NCBI GenBank assembly: GCA_009767595.1
Contig: VSDK01016959.1
Span: 187,651-251,650, forward strand
Direction: 5' to 3'
From: Symbiodinium kawagutii
Taxonomy: Eukaryota > Sar > Dinophyceae > Suessiales > Symbiodiniaceae
Length of the DNA stretch: 64,000 nucleotides
Part shown: positions 1 through 13,985 of the stretch, one piece after another
Layout: every line of letters starts with the position of its first letter
Numbering within the stretch: the stretch's first letter is position 1
Translations under genes and position numbers: made by a program
Notes under the pieces: generated by a model
Databases searched by the model: none
Told to the model about the DNA's origin: nothing
What the model saw: only the letters and a program-made list of their open reading frames with translations

Positions 1-74
1 CAGTTTGACCGTCAACTATAACTCGGCCTCAAAAATTTTCTAAAGCTGAATGGGATCATCATGCCTCCTTTTGG

Positions 75-570
75 GGATACCTGCCCTTGCCTCGCCATCT
101 CGTCAGCTTGAGCAGCGCAGGTCAAGGTGAGCTGGAGCCTCTCGCAGCATGGCTCGCAACTCTTCCGGCAAACGCGAGATGAAGAAAAAGGAAGAAGAGG
201 AGCAAACAGCCCTGTTCTTCTCCAGCTCTGCTGCACGGAGGCGCTGGGCTAACTTGCGCCTCAATTCCTGGTGAGTTCTTAGCTCCTCGATCTGGTTTGT
301 CATCGAGGTGTTCAAAAGGGCGTGGGCCGAAGCCAGCTCCGCCCTCAGATCGGCCTGCAGCGCGCAAAGTTGCGCGGTGATGATGAAGGGAGCCCGGAGG
401 AAGAGGAGCAAACGGCGCATCAAAACACTTTGCCCTGTCCTTCTCAGTTTCCGAGGCCGCCAGTCTCCCCGACAGCTCTCGTCGCGCTTCTCTGCGCGCC
501 GTGAGTTCGTCGATCTGGTTTGCGAAAGTCGCATTGAGAAGCTGGTGAACAGCCTGCAGCGTGCTGTAGC
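75..570 (-). CDS. Coiled-coil coding fragment, tandem exon-like units
   Basis: On the minus strand two ~45-residue units are clearly homologous. One runs from about 570 to 430 and contains NQIDELTARREARREL. The other runs from about 365 to 210 and contains NQIEELRTHQELRRKL. Both go on to an SGRLAASETEKDRA- or AQRLRAAELEKNRA-like tail. The units are 223 bp apart, which is not a multiple of three, so they lie in different frames. That is expected for duplicated exons separated by introns, or for decayed tandem copies. A third, weaker unit (QADEMARQ) lies near 75-125. The heptad-like L/E/R/Q pattern suggests a coiled coil. No catalytic motif, start codon or splice boundary can be fixed, and the family is not recognised. 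Confidence 0.35.
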
Positions 571-1249
571 AATGAAATGGTCCATAGCTGCTACATTAGG
601 CTGGGATGAATGGGGCCAAACCCCGTGAGCAAAAACAAGAACTGACTTGGCCGTGGCAATAGGGTGAGAGAGAAAGAGAAAGAGAATGTCGGAGGAGACA
701 GCGCCTGCTCCTGCTCTTGTTGTTTTCTCAACTCTGCCTGGCGACCAGCGCAGCCTGCTTGGCTTCCAGTCAGAACGCATTGCATTTGAGCTCCCACTTG
801 GGGCCTACACGATTCGCCCTCCGGAGGCGCTGTCCCATCCACTACCGTCAAGCGAGGAAGGACAGGAAAACAGCCCAGGGACGAATGCAAGAAGAATGGG
901 GGGAGATGGGAGCTGCGCTAAATGATGAAGATTAAAATGAATATTCAAAAGCTGGAATGGGCGTCAACAAATCCACAAAAAAACGACGGTCTAAGATGCA
1001 TCTTCCAGCACAAAATGCGACTCTCGCTGCAGAAGTGTCATAATGTTTGCAAAAATCGCCATGGCAATCAGCCAAGCGGGCTGAATTGCGCACTTACATG
1101 TATATACCGATATTTTCACATCAACGGATCAACATATGTATTCACTAATATATGTGATGTTTTTTGAAAGTCAATAGATCCAGTCAAGAATATACCCAAA
1201 CACATACATCGATAAGCTTATGCCGGCATCTTAACATCCATGTTGGAAA

Positions 1250-1780
1250 TGTCTATTTTGAAAATAAATATGTACATCTAAAAATATATATATATATATG
1301 TATATATGTGTATATTGGAATATGTTGATGTCTATAGTGTATCTACATGTAAAAAAGGTGTGTATGTATATATATATATACACATGTTCTTACACAAATG
1401 AATATCTATAGATATCCATACGCATCTGGATTTTTCTTTAAATATGTTTGTATTTTTACGTATATATTTGTGAATACATTCCTATGTACCTAAGAATATC
1501 TACAACTTTCAAAAAATGTTGGTACACAAACAAAAATGTATGTACAAATGTATCTATATGCGCAACTACAAAAACATGGGTGCACTGATCTATTGTTGTG
1601 TTCTAATAAATGTACGTGCTTGAAAAAACAAACATTTATATACAAATATATATATATACACATGAAAACAAAAATATTTAGATAAGTATATATGTGTATG
1701 GAAATATGAAAATTGAAATGAATAAATACATATATATATATATAGATGTATATATATATATGCTTGAAACCACCGACCAG
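1250..1780. repeat. AT-rich (TA)n-type microsatellite block
   Basis: Interrupted runs of TATATA occur at about 1287, 1370, 1646 and 1733, with dispersed TGTATATATG words between them. The block is strongly AT-rich and non-coding. The short tyrosine/isoleucine-rich ORFs across it are by-products of the repeat. Confidence 0.85.
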
Positions 1781-3753
1781 TATCAACCAGTAGTTGTTTA
1801 AACATTCTGGTTGATTATTACCCCCTATTAGCCACTATAATCGAAATAATTGCTATAAAAACCAGACAACGTTGCTACGGGCGAAAATCATGTCCATGTT
1901 TGAGGCACAGCCACCGAGACGGGTTGCGACCGCATGTCAACTAGGAGGTGCCCATCAATAGTGTAAACCCAAACCATCCCTAATGCATCATAATTTCAAT
2001 TGGTGTAGCCACGAAGAAGCTTCAAAGAGCATCACTTTCAGCGGGGAAACCAACACAAGTTTTGTTGGGAAACCGCCAAAGATCATCATTATAGCCAGGA
2101 AAACCCATTCATTTCTTGCAGGCAACAGGGTACACCATGTATGGATCATCTCACTTGGCACCATCCGTGATCCATGAAGGACGGATCTCTGTGCTCGACT
2201 CCCTGGAGGGCTTCGCGGCACTGCGTGCAACCCGTTTCCCATAAACGCCCAGGGACGTTGACTCTCAACCCTTCGGTGGTGTGAGGGTCTTCCCTCGGGT
2301 GTGGGAACGGGTAGGGGCGGTCGTGTGTGGCCGACACGTCGCCGAGAGGTTCAGTGTGTTTGGTTGGGACGGTTCAGGTGCTGGCCCTTAGGTGTTCCCG
2401 CGCACGAGGAGTTGAGGACTTGTTGGTGTGACTTGGTGCCAGTCAAGCATAGGCTAGGTTCTGGTGCAGTGGGGTTGGCATGTCGATGGCATACAATGCG
2501 ATGTCGGAGGAATGTTCGGGCAATCAGGGCCCAGGTCCTCGAACTTGAGCGTTGCGTCAGTGCTGGGTTGGGGTGAGGCGTGCTAGAAGTCGGGTTACTT
2601 GTTCCAGGCCAGCAAGTAGTTTATATCTGTACCCCTTTTGGGATGAAATATTGGTATGCAGCAGCGCATGGTCAGGTGCAGGTACGTAAGAAACCTACTA
2701 TGGGTTTTGGCTCCTGCCCAGCTATACGCTGGTAACCGTTCCCTTGCGGGATGCCTGGCTATATGCCAGAAGAAGCTTTTGCTTAGACAGGGCCGGCTAC
2801 ACGCCGTCACCCTTGCCTGGTCTTAGAACCAGAGGATAATCAAACAGAGGACGCTAGAGGTTTGAAGGTAAACCAGGGTGGGAATTCGGAGGTTACCCGG
2901 ATCTGTTGGATCTGACAAAATAGTTTTCACCTGCCCCATTTGCAGTACCTGAGGAATTTGAGTGTCAGTGCTGGGGGTTGTTCTATGTGTGCTGGAACCG
3001 GCGCGCCCATGGTTTGTTTTCCTTTTGCGGTTGGTCTTAGATTGGTTTTAATTCTGGGCTACCCTCGCCGCAACCTCAGCTCAGATGGTGAGAAGCTGGT
3101 GGTTGGATGTGGTTAGCTGGTTGTTGAATGGTTCATGATAATTAATCAATCATGTTGGTTAATGATGGTTATTAAATACCTGATTTAACATTGTTGCTAG
3201 CTGAACTCGTCTCAAAAGATTTGTTGACCACTGATGGTTGTTGAAACTGACACCAGGTGGTTATTGGAACTCTGGGTGGTTCAAAAATTCAAAAACTGAA
3301 ATGTGATCTTTCCTTGCTCTTGACTCTCCAACAAAGGCAAGCTGTGTTCACATTCGAGCAGGCCTTTAACAAGCAGCCAAAACGTGACTGACTCAAAGTG
3401 TATATGATCATATTTGTGTAGGATTTGTGCACCTGTTAATGTCTCATTTTTGCATATTTTGGACTTCAGATCCCCGTAGTTGGCCCCCACATCATTGCTG
3501 CTTGAGCACCAAACAATTCGGATCTATCAACGTGCGATCACCATGTGGGATGCAGAACATCGCGCGATCGAAGCGTTGCTCAAGCGTTTCCAAAACTTTA
3601 AGTGAAACCACCAACGGGTTCATCTGGTTTAATCACCTCAACCAAATTTATCTATTAGTCATGACATTGCAGGATTTGTTAGTGACAGCCGCGATCTCTG
3701 TGGACAGTCCGATGCTGATTTCACACATGGGATAGGTAACCCCCAATAATTCC

Positions 3754-3812
3754 TTGACAGACTCAGCAAATTCCTCAGGATAGGTAACCCCCAGATTGAC
3801 TGAGTCTGTCAA
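3754..3812. repeat. Perfect 13-bp inverted repeat with direct repeats
   Basis: TTGACAGACTCAG at 3754-3766 is the exact reverse complement of CTGAGTCTGTCAA at 3800-3812, leaving a 33-base loop. A direct repeat, GATAGGTAACCCCCA, overlaps the structure at about 3731 and 3780. It could form a hairpin. No function is inferred. Confidence 0.8.
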
Positions 3813-5339
3813 AAACAAATTACTGTACGCGACGGGCCGGTTGCAACACTACCATTTTCAGTGCCTCAATTTGTTGGGATTCTGCTTCTTTGGCTCAAAT
3901 TCCAAACAAGATTCGACTTGAAGGGTCAAAAGCTGACGACAAATGAACTACATCATGTTTTGCATGGAAAAATTGATTGAAGCGAATGTTGCATCCACAA
4001 ACGACCTTTCCTCTTGTCGAAGCTGTGAAGCGCTCCAAAAACTTGACAGGTGCATTCTCCGCTGCGCTGTCGACGAGAATGGCAGCTGACCAAAGAAAAC
4101 ATCCTTGGAACAAATAGCTAGGGCCTAGGGCAAGAACAAAGAAAACCCCTGAATAGAACGGTAAGAAATGGTATCACTTCCTCACTGTGTTGGTTACCAT
4201 TTATTTCTTACCAAATTGTGTCCTGCTACCATCTCCATCTCGTCCAGGATTTGGAAAACTATGGCAAAAACTTTGGCCTTACGTTCCTCCAGTGAAACTG
4301 CACTGCATTGGCAGCACTGCAAGCATGTGGCTGGCTATTGCTGGAAGAGGGTGGCTTCAATACGACTCAAGAACTGAAACCTTCATGTACAAAGTCTACC
4401 GGTGACCAATATCAATTCGCCATACATCCGAAGACCCACCAAAACTATGTGTGACTGGAAGGAATCGTTCTTTCCTACGTTGTCTTGGTTAAACTGCTAG
4501 GTCCACAAGTATGTAATCTTGAGACTTGCAAAGATGCAAATACGTCTATCATTCAAGTACTGCACAGTGGCCAACCGCACTCAAACGCGCGGCCAATTCA
4601 CTGTGTAAAGGATCCTCCTCAAAAACAAGAGGACTTGACTGTCATGACCCGAGCTTGGACATGAATGTTTGCCGATGTCCGCTGATCTAGCTGGAAGTTG
4701 AAGGTTTTAATCAACAAAAGAAGAGAAAAGCATGAAGAACATGAAGCAGTTGCTGAAGCATCCTTGCAGCGCCGTCCTCGCCATCCACTGAAGGTTTGCC
4801 CTCTCTTCATTCGCTTTCGAGAAGCCTCCGAATCTCCCACCGCCCTGGCGTTGCTGGCAGCCTGGGCGGAAATCGAAGATTTTTTCCACAAAACGCATTT
4901 GAAATCTTCAGTGAACCAGGGCTATGAAGATGACTCAAGGAATGAACATGCACTCCTACAAAGCATGATGATGATATTGTTTCATGCACCTCTTGCCTTT
5001 CAGGATCCATTCCAATGCATTGCAAGACACCAAAAATGGATGGTAGCTCCAATGAAGCAATGAAGGCCATCGCCCATCACGAGTAGAGGCCACGAAGCGA
5101 CTCCTCTCCCTGGCATCGAATAGGAGCTTCAGGAGCTTCCCTTTCCCTTGAAATCCAAACGACATTTGAAGTCTGTACACCAAATGGACTGCTTCAGGAT
5201 ATTTTCTATTGCTTGCTGTTTCTATGGACTGCAAATGACCCAACCCAATGGACACCTGCTGCTTCTGGAGCTTCGAGAAGTGGAGCAAGCCTCGGTTGGG
5301 ACCCACTGTCGTCTCCACGGGATCAAAACTTGACTTGTT

Positions 5340-7440
5340 CATTGCTTTCATCACATCACCTTTCATTCCTTTACTTCATTTCTTTACTTCGTTCCTCTAT
5401 TTCAATCCTTTACTGCTTTCCTTTACTTCATGCCTGTATTTCATTCCTCTATTTCATTCCTCTATTTCATTCCTCTATTTCATTCTTTTACTTCATTCTT
5501 TTACTTCATTCCTTTACTTCATTTCTTTATTTCATTCCTCTATTTCATTCCTCCTTTTAATTCATTCCTTTACTTCATGTCTGTATCTCACTCCTCTATT
5601 GCATTTCTCTATTTCATTCTTTTACTTCATTCCTTTAGTTCATTTCCCTACTTCATTCCTTCATTTCATTCTTCTACTTCATTCTCTACTTCATTTCTTA
5701 CTTCATTCCTCTATTTCATTCTTTTACTTTAATCCTTTATTTCACTCCTTTCTTTCATTCCTTTACTTCATTCCTTTACTTCATCCCTTTACTTCATTCC
5801 TTTACTTCATTCCTTTGCTTTATTTCTTTACTTCATTTCTTTCTTTCATTCCTTTATTTCTTTCCTTTACTGCATTCCTTCAATTCATTCCTTTACTTCA
5901 TTCCTCCATTTCATTCTTTTACTTCATTCCTTTACTTCATTTCTTTACCGTACTTCATTCCTTTTTTTCATTCCTTTGCTTCTTTCCTTGATTTCATTCC
6001 TCTCCTTCATTCTATTCCATTCTTTATTCTGTTCCTGCACTTCATTCCACTATTTCGTTCCTAAATGCATTCTATTTACTTCGTTCCTTTACTTCAGTTC
6101 TTTACTTCCTTTGTCTATTTCATTCCTGTATTTCATTCCTTTACTTCATTCCCTAGTTCATTCCTTGATTTCATTCCTTCACTTCATTCCTTTACTTCAT
6201 TCCCCATCCCTTTACTTCAATCCTTTACTTCATTCCCCATTCCTTTTCTTCATTCCTTTACTTCTTTTATCTCTTTCATTCCTCTATTTCTTTCCTTTAC
6301 TGCATTCCTTCAATTCATTCCTTTACTTCATTCCTCTAGTTCATCCCTTTACTGCATTCCTGTATTTCATTCCTTTCTTTCATTCCTGTCTTTCATTCCT
6401 TTCCTTTAATCTTTTATTTCATTCCTTTACTTCATTTCTTTACTTCATTCCTCTACTTCATTCCTCATTCCTTCAATTCATTCCTTGACTTCGTTCCTTT
6501 ACTTCATTCCTGTACTGCATTCCTTTACTTCATTCCTTTACTGCATTCCTTTCTTTCATTCCTTTACTTCATTCCTTTACTTCATTTCTTTCCTTCATTC
6601 CTTTACTTCATTTCTTTTCATTTCTTTACTGCGTTCCTTTAGTTCACTCCTCATTCCTTCACTTCATTCCTTTACTTCTTTCATTTCTTTTATTCCTTTA
6701 TTTCTTTCCTTTACTGCATTCCTTCAATTCATTCCTTTACTTCATTCCTTTCTTTCATTCCTTTACTTCATTCCTTTACTTCATTCCTTTACTTCATTTC
6801 TTTCCTGCATTCCTTTACTTCATTTCTTTACTTCAATCCTTTACTTCATTCTTTTCCTTTAATCTTTGATTTCATTCCTTTACTTCATTTCTTTACTTCA
6901 TTCCTTTACTTCATTTCTGTACTGCATTTCTTTACTTCATTCCTTTCCATCAATCCTTTACTGCATTCCTTCAATTCATTCCTTTACTTTATTGCTTTAC
7001 TTCATTCCTGTGCTGCATTCCTTTACTTCATTCCTTTACTTCATTTCTTTCCTGCATTCCTTTCCTTCATTCCTTTACTTCATTTCTTTCCTGCATTCCT
7101 TTACTTCATTCCTTTACTTCACACCTTTGCTTTATTTCTTTACTTCATTTCTTTATTTCGTTCATCATTCCTTCACTTCATTCCTTGACTTCGTTCCTTT
7201 AGTTCATTCCTCATTCCTTTCTTTCATTCCTTTACTTCATTTCTTTACTGCATTTCTTTACTTCATTCCTTTCCATCAATCCTTTACTGCATTCCTTTAC
7301 CTCATTCCTTTACTTCTTTCATTTCTTTCATTCCTTATTTCTTTCCTTTACTGCATTCCTTCAATTCATTCCTTTACTTCATTCATTTACTTCACTCCTT
7401 TACTTCGTTCCTTCATTTCATTCCCTTTTTTCATTGCTTT
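5340..7440. repeat. 2.1-kb minisatellite with 13-bp unit
   Basis: About 160 degenerate copies of TTCATTCCTTTAC fill the region, with local variants such as TTTCTTTCATTCC. Because 13 is not divisible by three and the unit contains no plus-strand stop, the array is open in all forward frames. It yields spurious ORFs with a 13-residue period rich in S, F, L and H. The plus strand is almost purine-free. I regard it as non-coding. Confidence 0.95.
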
Positions 7441-7459
7441 CGCCCTCAAGCACAAGGTC

Positions 7460-10250
7460 TGAAGCTGCCGTCTATCCCACAGAATTTTCACCATGGAGTT
7501 AGTTCTCACTTGCAATCATCGAGCTACCCTCCTCCTGCATTCATGTTTTTGAAAGTGATCTGAAGTGGAGGAAGGGTGGAAGAGAAGTGACATATGAGTG
7601 GTATATAAGTGGGAACTTTGAGTCTGATAGGCCTCGATTGTTTAATTTTGGCGCGACATGGGCGAACAACGCCTTAGTTTTAAGCAAGGCGGCGCTAATT
7701 CTGTTTGCCATTTACCTGTCTGTTCACCCCTGCTGATGGGGTCTGCATATACAAAATACTCAATACTCATGTGGATCGTAGGTTTGTCTATGTTACTTGT
7801 AGAATACTATGTATGGATCCTAACATCTATCTACTTACCTGCGAATCAAATTCCATAAAGATGACTGCAGGACCATGACCAAAATGGGACGGAAAAATGG
7901 AAATTTGCCCTGAGCATGGCGAGTTCTAACCCGGCATGCAGACTAAACCCCTGTGTTCAGGATTGCCTCCGGTAACTTCTCTTGACGGAAGGATCGCTTC
8001 AGGTGTGCTCATGGCTATAAATGAGCTGTGAGCATCTCCCAACGGAAGCTGTGACGGACACAAATCATCAGAAAATATGTCAACATCAAACACTACATAA
8101 ACAATGAGTATCTTCGTCATCTACTATGATGATTCAATAAACACTATACTCCTTGGTATTGTTTGGCCCACCTCGACCTCCAAGGGGACAATTTTCAGCG
8201 CACACTTCCAAGGGGCACAAACAAACCTGGCTACATCCTGGGGCTACAAATTTTGTTTCCTCTGTTGTCCAACATTTCCATCCTTGTCAGCCATGCTTCC
8301 GATTGAATGCTGTGAGTGGAAGCCATCTCTTTGAAGCTCTCGTCTTCACGTAGCTGGTCCTTGGCACAGAATCCAATTTGAAAGGACCTGAGAGCTAAGA
8401 ACGAGTCCACAATACTGTTGCGACAGCAACCCTAGGGGAAACACTTCGACCATATGGCAGAGCTTGAGTGCTAAAACGAGTGCTAAAACGAACGGACTCT
8501 TGAAAATCTTGAGAATAAACTTGAAAACAGTTCTCTTTGAACATGTCACAAAGCCGATAGAAAAACGATCTTTGTTCAAAGGATCATCTGCAAACAGCAG
8601 GGCTGCCCCGTCACGCTGGCACGCTTCTAGCACGAGCTCCTTGACATGAATGATGTCACTGCAAACCCAACATGGGGCCCGCAACGCAGTGATTCAATGG
8701 AAACCAAATAGAAACACCTGTGTAGCCAAGTTTTCTGCGTCCAGTTCAGAATCCACAAAATGACATGTGAAGAAAAAGTGTTGCTCATATCCCTTATGCT
8801 GCAATCTGCATTGCCATTTCCTTGTCACGTCGCATTCTGGGTGAAGCAAAATAAAGCGCAAGACCATTTTGTTGAACTGCAGCGGAGACAACGTCACGAT
8901 CTGCTTGCAAGGCCTGTGCTGGAATGACCGAAACAAAGCGAGCAACAAAGAGGAGTCAACCACAGCAACGCTCAGAAGTAGCCTGCTACAACTCCCTTGG
9001 CTAGCAAAGAGCCCAGGACTAAATAAGATGAAACAAGTATGATACAAAATGGCATCTGGAGATAACACCCTTGGCTGTGTTCGCAATGACGGCTACAGGT
9101 GAGTGCAAAAGTATTCAAGAGACTCCGACACCCACAACATTCAAACGCATCCAAACAAGAAAAGAAAACAAATGGTATAAATGGTAAACATGTAATATTT
9201 CTGTGTACATTTGTTGCTCCGGGCCTTCCCCACGTATTTCAAAGCGTGGCCAGCACTAGCCACAGCCGCAAGCGCCACCTCTTTGTCGTTTTTGAATCGG
9301 TCCTTAGAAAAACCGCGGTGGATCGATGCAAATACTCTTTTAAACAAGGATTGCGGCCTGAGGCAACAATGTGCTCTTTCCATGAGGATGAAAACAAGAT
9401 CAACCGCAGTGATTTGGACATGAGGAAAAACCATTGAAACATGGATCCCAAAAAGGTTTTCGCAAACCGTCTCGAATTTTGCAAAATCACTTTGACCTTT
9501 CAATCTGTTGCCAAAGTTTCGTCAAAATCTTTACCTTTGCTTGATGAGAAATGAAATCTAACCAAGGATCTGGTGCCCACTGCAAGGCAATGCCATTGGC
9601 AGTTACAGCAGCCAATGCCACCTGAGAAAACCGCAAAATCCAAAGCTGTAGTATGACCAGCACATGTCGTGTTTTTCGATATGATCTTGGTTGCATGGAA
9701 CTTCTCCGTGGGGCAGGGAGACAAATAATTCAAGTTGAAAGCGCGACATCTCGAGTCCAACATACTTAAAATGCATATGTGCAACTCAACAGTACTTCCA
9801 CCTTTCAAACAAAATACTTCATGGGCTTCATCTTTTTTCATCTATTGTCTCTCCTTTTTGTTGTTTTCCATCTCCAGGTTTCCTTTTTTTCTCCAATTTC
9901 TCGCCACTTTTCTCATCCAATTTTTCCACATCTCCTGTTCTTCCACATCTGTTTCTCTTCCAATTTCTCTAGAAATGATTACTTTTCAAGTAATGATTCT
10001 TCTCTCCCAATTTTTTCCGCTCGGTGCCTCCCTCTTTTTTCGGTCGAGGTCATCGAGCCCGGCCAAGGCGGAGCTACGAGCGGCCACGCGCGCCAGCAGC
10101 GCTGCTCGGCGCACCTGAGGCCCTTCCTGGGCAGCGCCAAGCCCAGTTTCTTACGTTCGCAGATGGCCTGATATAGATATCGAAACCAAACAAATGGATA
10201 GATGCACTCGGATTTACAGGTAGAAATTTATACGTGCAACAAAAAAGGAG
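7460..10250. other. Gene-free stretch
   Basis: Nothing here was recognised as a gene. Small ORFs occur on both strands without domain signatures. 9840-10020 is pyrimidine-rich. 10040-10150 is a short GC-rich patch whose translations match nothing I know; it could be an exon, but no boundaries are visible. Confidence 0.4.
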
Positions 10251-10257
10251 AAAAATG

Positions 10258-10713
<456 letters not shown>

Positions 10714-11511
10714 TAGGTTGATAGATATGCATTCATACAAATACAACTTACTTACAAAGGCATGCAACCATGTTTTAAACACAAAAATAGCAACACCCTC
10801 GTGTTGGTCACCCACAATAACAAATGTTTAAGCGGTTGGTACTGTCTCAAAGTCCAACTGACTGTTGCATGCTGTAACGAAAACATCGAATGAAGGGATA
10901 AAAAACTGGAGTCCTTGACAAGACTTGGCAAGGGTGGCAGCACACTTCGCATGGCTGGAGAATGCGGCATCAAAAGATGAAATCTTTTCTAAGAAAGTCT
11001 CTTTCATTCTGCGATGTGATTCACGACAGCCATACTCACTCTGCTTTAACAAAAGTGTTGTTCATACAATCTTTGAAATGATTGGTACAGCCGAAGGAGA
11101 GCAATCCTTGAGGCAAGCTTTCAGCTGGACAGAGTTCCACAAATCCATGCGCTCAATGTTGGCCGTTAGAGCACTCTAAAATTTCCAACCCAACATCCAT
11201 CATGAACTTTTCTGTGTCGACTTTGCCGTAGCAGCAGGACGCGTTTTCGTCACAACTCACCAGGCGAAGTCAGCAACGCCAAGATCTGAGGGCAGTGTGC
11301 CACTGGTCAAACACTCGTTGTTCGGCGAAATGGTCAGTGGAAATTTGATTTCGCATATTTCACTTGCAAAGAAATGATTTATTGCAAGAGATTCAAGGGC
11401 AGCACCGCTCAACAGAGTGAGCACATCAGTGAGGATAGGAAGCTTAACACCGCGACCCCTGAGCTGGGAACCCGTATGGCGCATCGAGCCAAGATGTACA
11501 CCAGAACAAAG

Positions 11512-11750
11512 ATCAAAAGCCCTGGCAGGTCGTTGGAGTGAAATGATTGGACTCTACCGGACTGTGCCTACCAGGAAGTGTCTCTACAGCAAGAGGTCAG
11601 GTAGGCAGCAAGTTTTGAGATTCTGAAACCATCAAAAGCCCTGGCAGGTCGTTGGAGTGAAATGATTGGACTCTACCGGACCGTACCTACCAGGAAGTGT
11701 CTCTACAGCAAGAGGTCAGGTAGGCAGCAAGTTTTGAGATTCTGAAACCA
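11512..11750. repeat. Recent tandem duplication, 119-bp unit
   Basis: The segment 11512-11630 is repeated immediately at 11631-11749 with only about two visible substitutions (in the GGACTGTGCC / GGACCGTACC stretch). The near identity points to a recent event. No coding content is recognised. Confidence 0.95.
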
Positions 11751-12649
11751 TCTAGAAATGTCTTGAGTTTATGTCTCTTTTCGAGTTGTCAGTGTTGCAC
11801 GCCACAGTCCTCGCCAGGAAATCGCCCAGTTTTCCTCCTGTTGCAAAGTGAACCCAAGCAATTACAGCGCAGCATCGACAGGACTGGGTGATCATTGGAC
11901 AAATTCGCATGACATCAACTCCATACACCACGTGGAAGTCGACTGTGCCTCACACAAATTGAGAAATGTCGAGGTTTCGATGGCCAAGAAACTCAGTGTA
12001 CAAGCGCCTCCTAGAATCACTGCCGAATATCCGAAGCGACCCGGTACAATGGAGAATGGTGAGGTGTGACGGAGAATGATGCAAGACAATGTCTGATGCA
12101 GGTGGCAGGCCAAGTGGGAGAGAAGTGGATCTTCTAGATTGGAGACAAAATACTGGGATTCAAACGGAAGACAGCTCCAACACAAGTGGGAGGCAACGGG
12201 AAAACACATGACATATAGAATACAAAACATGATGCAATGGGACCCTTTTTTTCAAGAATTGAAATCCCAACCATCTGCTGGCTATTTCCAGAAAAACTAC
12301 AACAACATTTTGTGGATTGGAAGTTCGGCACACATGCAAATGTCACTCGTTGCATGCTGCGCGCATCAGACTGCACAAACAATGAGTTTACTCCATCAAA
12401 ACCAAAATGGCAAGAACTGACTCTGAGCAAAACATGTGCACATGTTGAAAACATCCTTAAGGCCTGTGTCTGTGGTGCCCTCAAGGGCAAAATGTTGCAA
12501 ACTTGGGAATTTCTGAATATCAGAACTTCGAAGCAACCGCCGCAAACGGCAAAATCGCCAAAAATTCTAAATTTGGAAAAATGAAAAAATGCCATGAGTT
12601 GCAAATTGCACAGACAGGGTGCTTTGGAATTGTTTTTCAGTTTAAAAGA

Positions 12650-12880
12650 AGCGACCACTTGCGACCACTTGCGCGCACTCGCTTGAAGCGGTCACTTGCG
12701 GACACTTGCGGACACTCGCTCGAAGCGGCCACTTGCGGACACTTGCGGACACTCGCCCGAAACGGCCACTTGCGACCACTTGCGACCACTTGCGGACACC
12801 CGCCCTGAGCGACCACTTGCGACCACTTCTGAGCGGCCACTTGGGGCCACTTGCGCCTACTCGAGTGGCTGCAAGTGGTT
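12650..12880. repeat. 10-bp-based minisatellite (GCGGCCACTT type)
   Basis: Variants of GCGACCACTT, GCGGACACTT and GCGGCCACTC with a 10-bp period are interspersed with CGCTCGAAGCG words and end in CTCGAGTGGCTGCAAGTGG. The same family, in the same orientation, recurs at 28310-28510. ORFs across it in several frames are shadows. Confidence 0.9.
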
Positions 12881-13985
12881 GCTGGTGTAAACTTCGACTC
12901 CGGAAGCAGAATGATTGGGAAGGAGAAATTTCGTAAATCAGAGGGTCATAGTGTTGGAGTGCGAAATTGCAATGTATGAAAAATGTGAAAATACTGCTTT
13001 GGGGTCATGTTGAAAAAATTGAATAAATTAGGGTGTTGTGGTTGTTTCAAGTTGTTGCAAAGGGTGCTTGCCAGAACACAGAATCAATTGGTCAATCACA
13101 GCAACCGCGTACCAAGTATTCACAAACTATATATATAGAAAATGTTGGACGAACTCTTGAAATAACACTGACAAATCCAACCATATACTAGGTAGAAACT
13201 TTGCGAAACTAACATTGCGTCGTGCATATAATGTGTTCAAAAAGGTTTGGTAGTAAACTAGAAGACATTTATACCACAATTAAGGAAGAACATTGGGAGG
13301 AGATACCAACAGCATGATAGCTTCGTGGATGATTACCCGAGCATTGTGGGTAACATAACTAGGGACTATGTACCTGGAGATCACTGATCCCTCCGTGGAG
13401 CGATGGCACATTACTGCTTCGTAAGGATGAAAAATGCTTTTTACTAGTACAAGCTGGCTACCACCTCTGGTACCCTTCTTTGCCACAACTGGAAGCCGCT
13501 GAGCCACGGTTTCTTCGACTGCGGACACAGGCGTTGTACAGGGTTGGTGTTTGCAGGGTCACAGTTTTCGTAGGCGTGTTCTTTTGGGTTCGTAAACGAT
13601 GCTTTGAGGGCGATGATGGCTTGAACAATAGCGACATGCCGAGCGCAACGCTAGGTGCATTGGTTGGAATTAAGCAGTGTGCGCTCATTGTTATTTCAAA
13701 TCGGGTAACAATGTTCAATCATGGTTCATTGCTGATGAGTTACAGTTCAGAGATAATGAAAAATGATTCAATGATCAGGTAAAATGGTTCAGTGATTATT
13801 CACAATGGTCCACTGATGTTCATTGCTGTTTAATGGTTGATGGGTTACACCTGGGTTACACTCATCATCGCTCTTGCGGCATCACAGTTTCAGCAATTTG
13901 CAATTTCCACTCGGCTCGATGGCTCAAATTGAACCGCGGAGGTTGTGACTAGTATAACTACCACTTTCAGTAGACATAACTAGCT
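12880..13985. other. Gene-free stretch
   Basis: No gene is visible. 13690-13870 contains TGGTTCA/TGATGGTT-type degenerate words like those that dominate 43-57 kb. Confidence 0.4.

Larger units (their letters stand above)
920..5330. other. Gene-free stretch with AT-rich block and small palindromes
   Basis: No ORF here resembles a known protein. Contents: an AT-rich microsatellite block (1250-1780), a slightly GC-richer segment at about 2160-2900 with several short hairpins, TGGT-rich degenerate DNA at 3080-3280, a perfect inverted repeat at 3754-3812, and otherwise unremarkable sequence. Confidence 0.5.

Noticed and set aside
3876..3896. TTTGGCTCAA near 3888 as a spliced-leader relict
   Set aside because: Only ten bases match, the final G is lacking, and the upstream bases do not fit.
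5213..7462. Long S/F/L/H-rich plus-strand ORFs up to about 250 codons
   Set aside because: They are by-products of a stop-free 13-bp minisatellite, and all three frames are similarly open.
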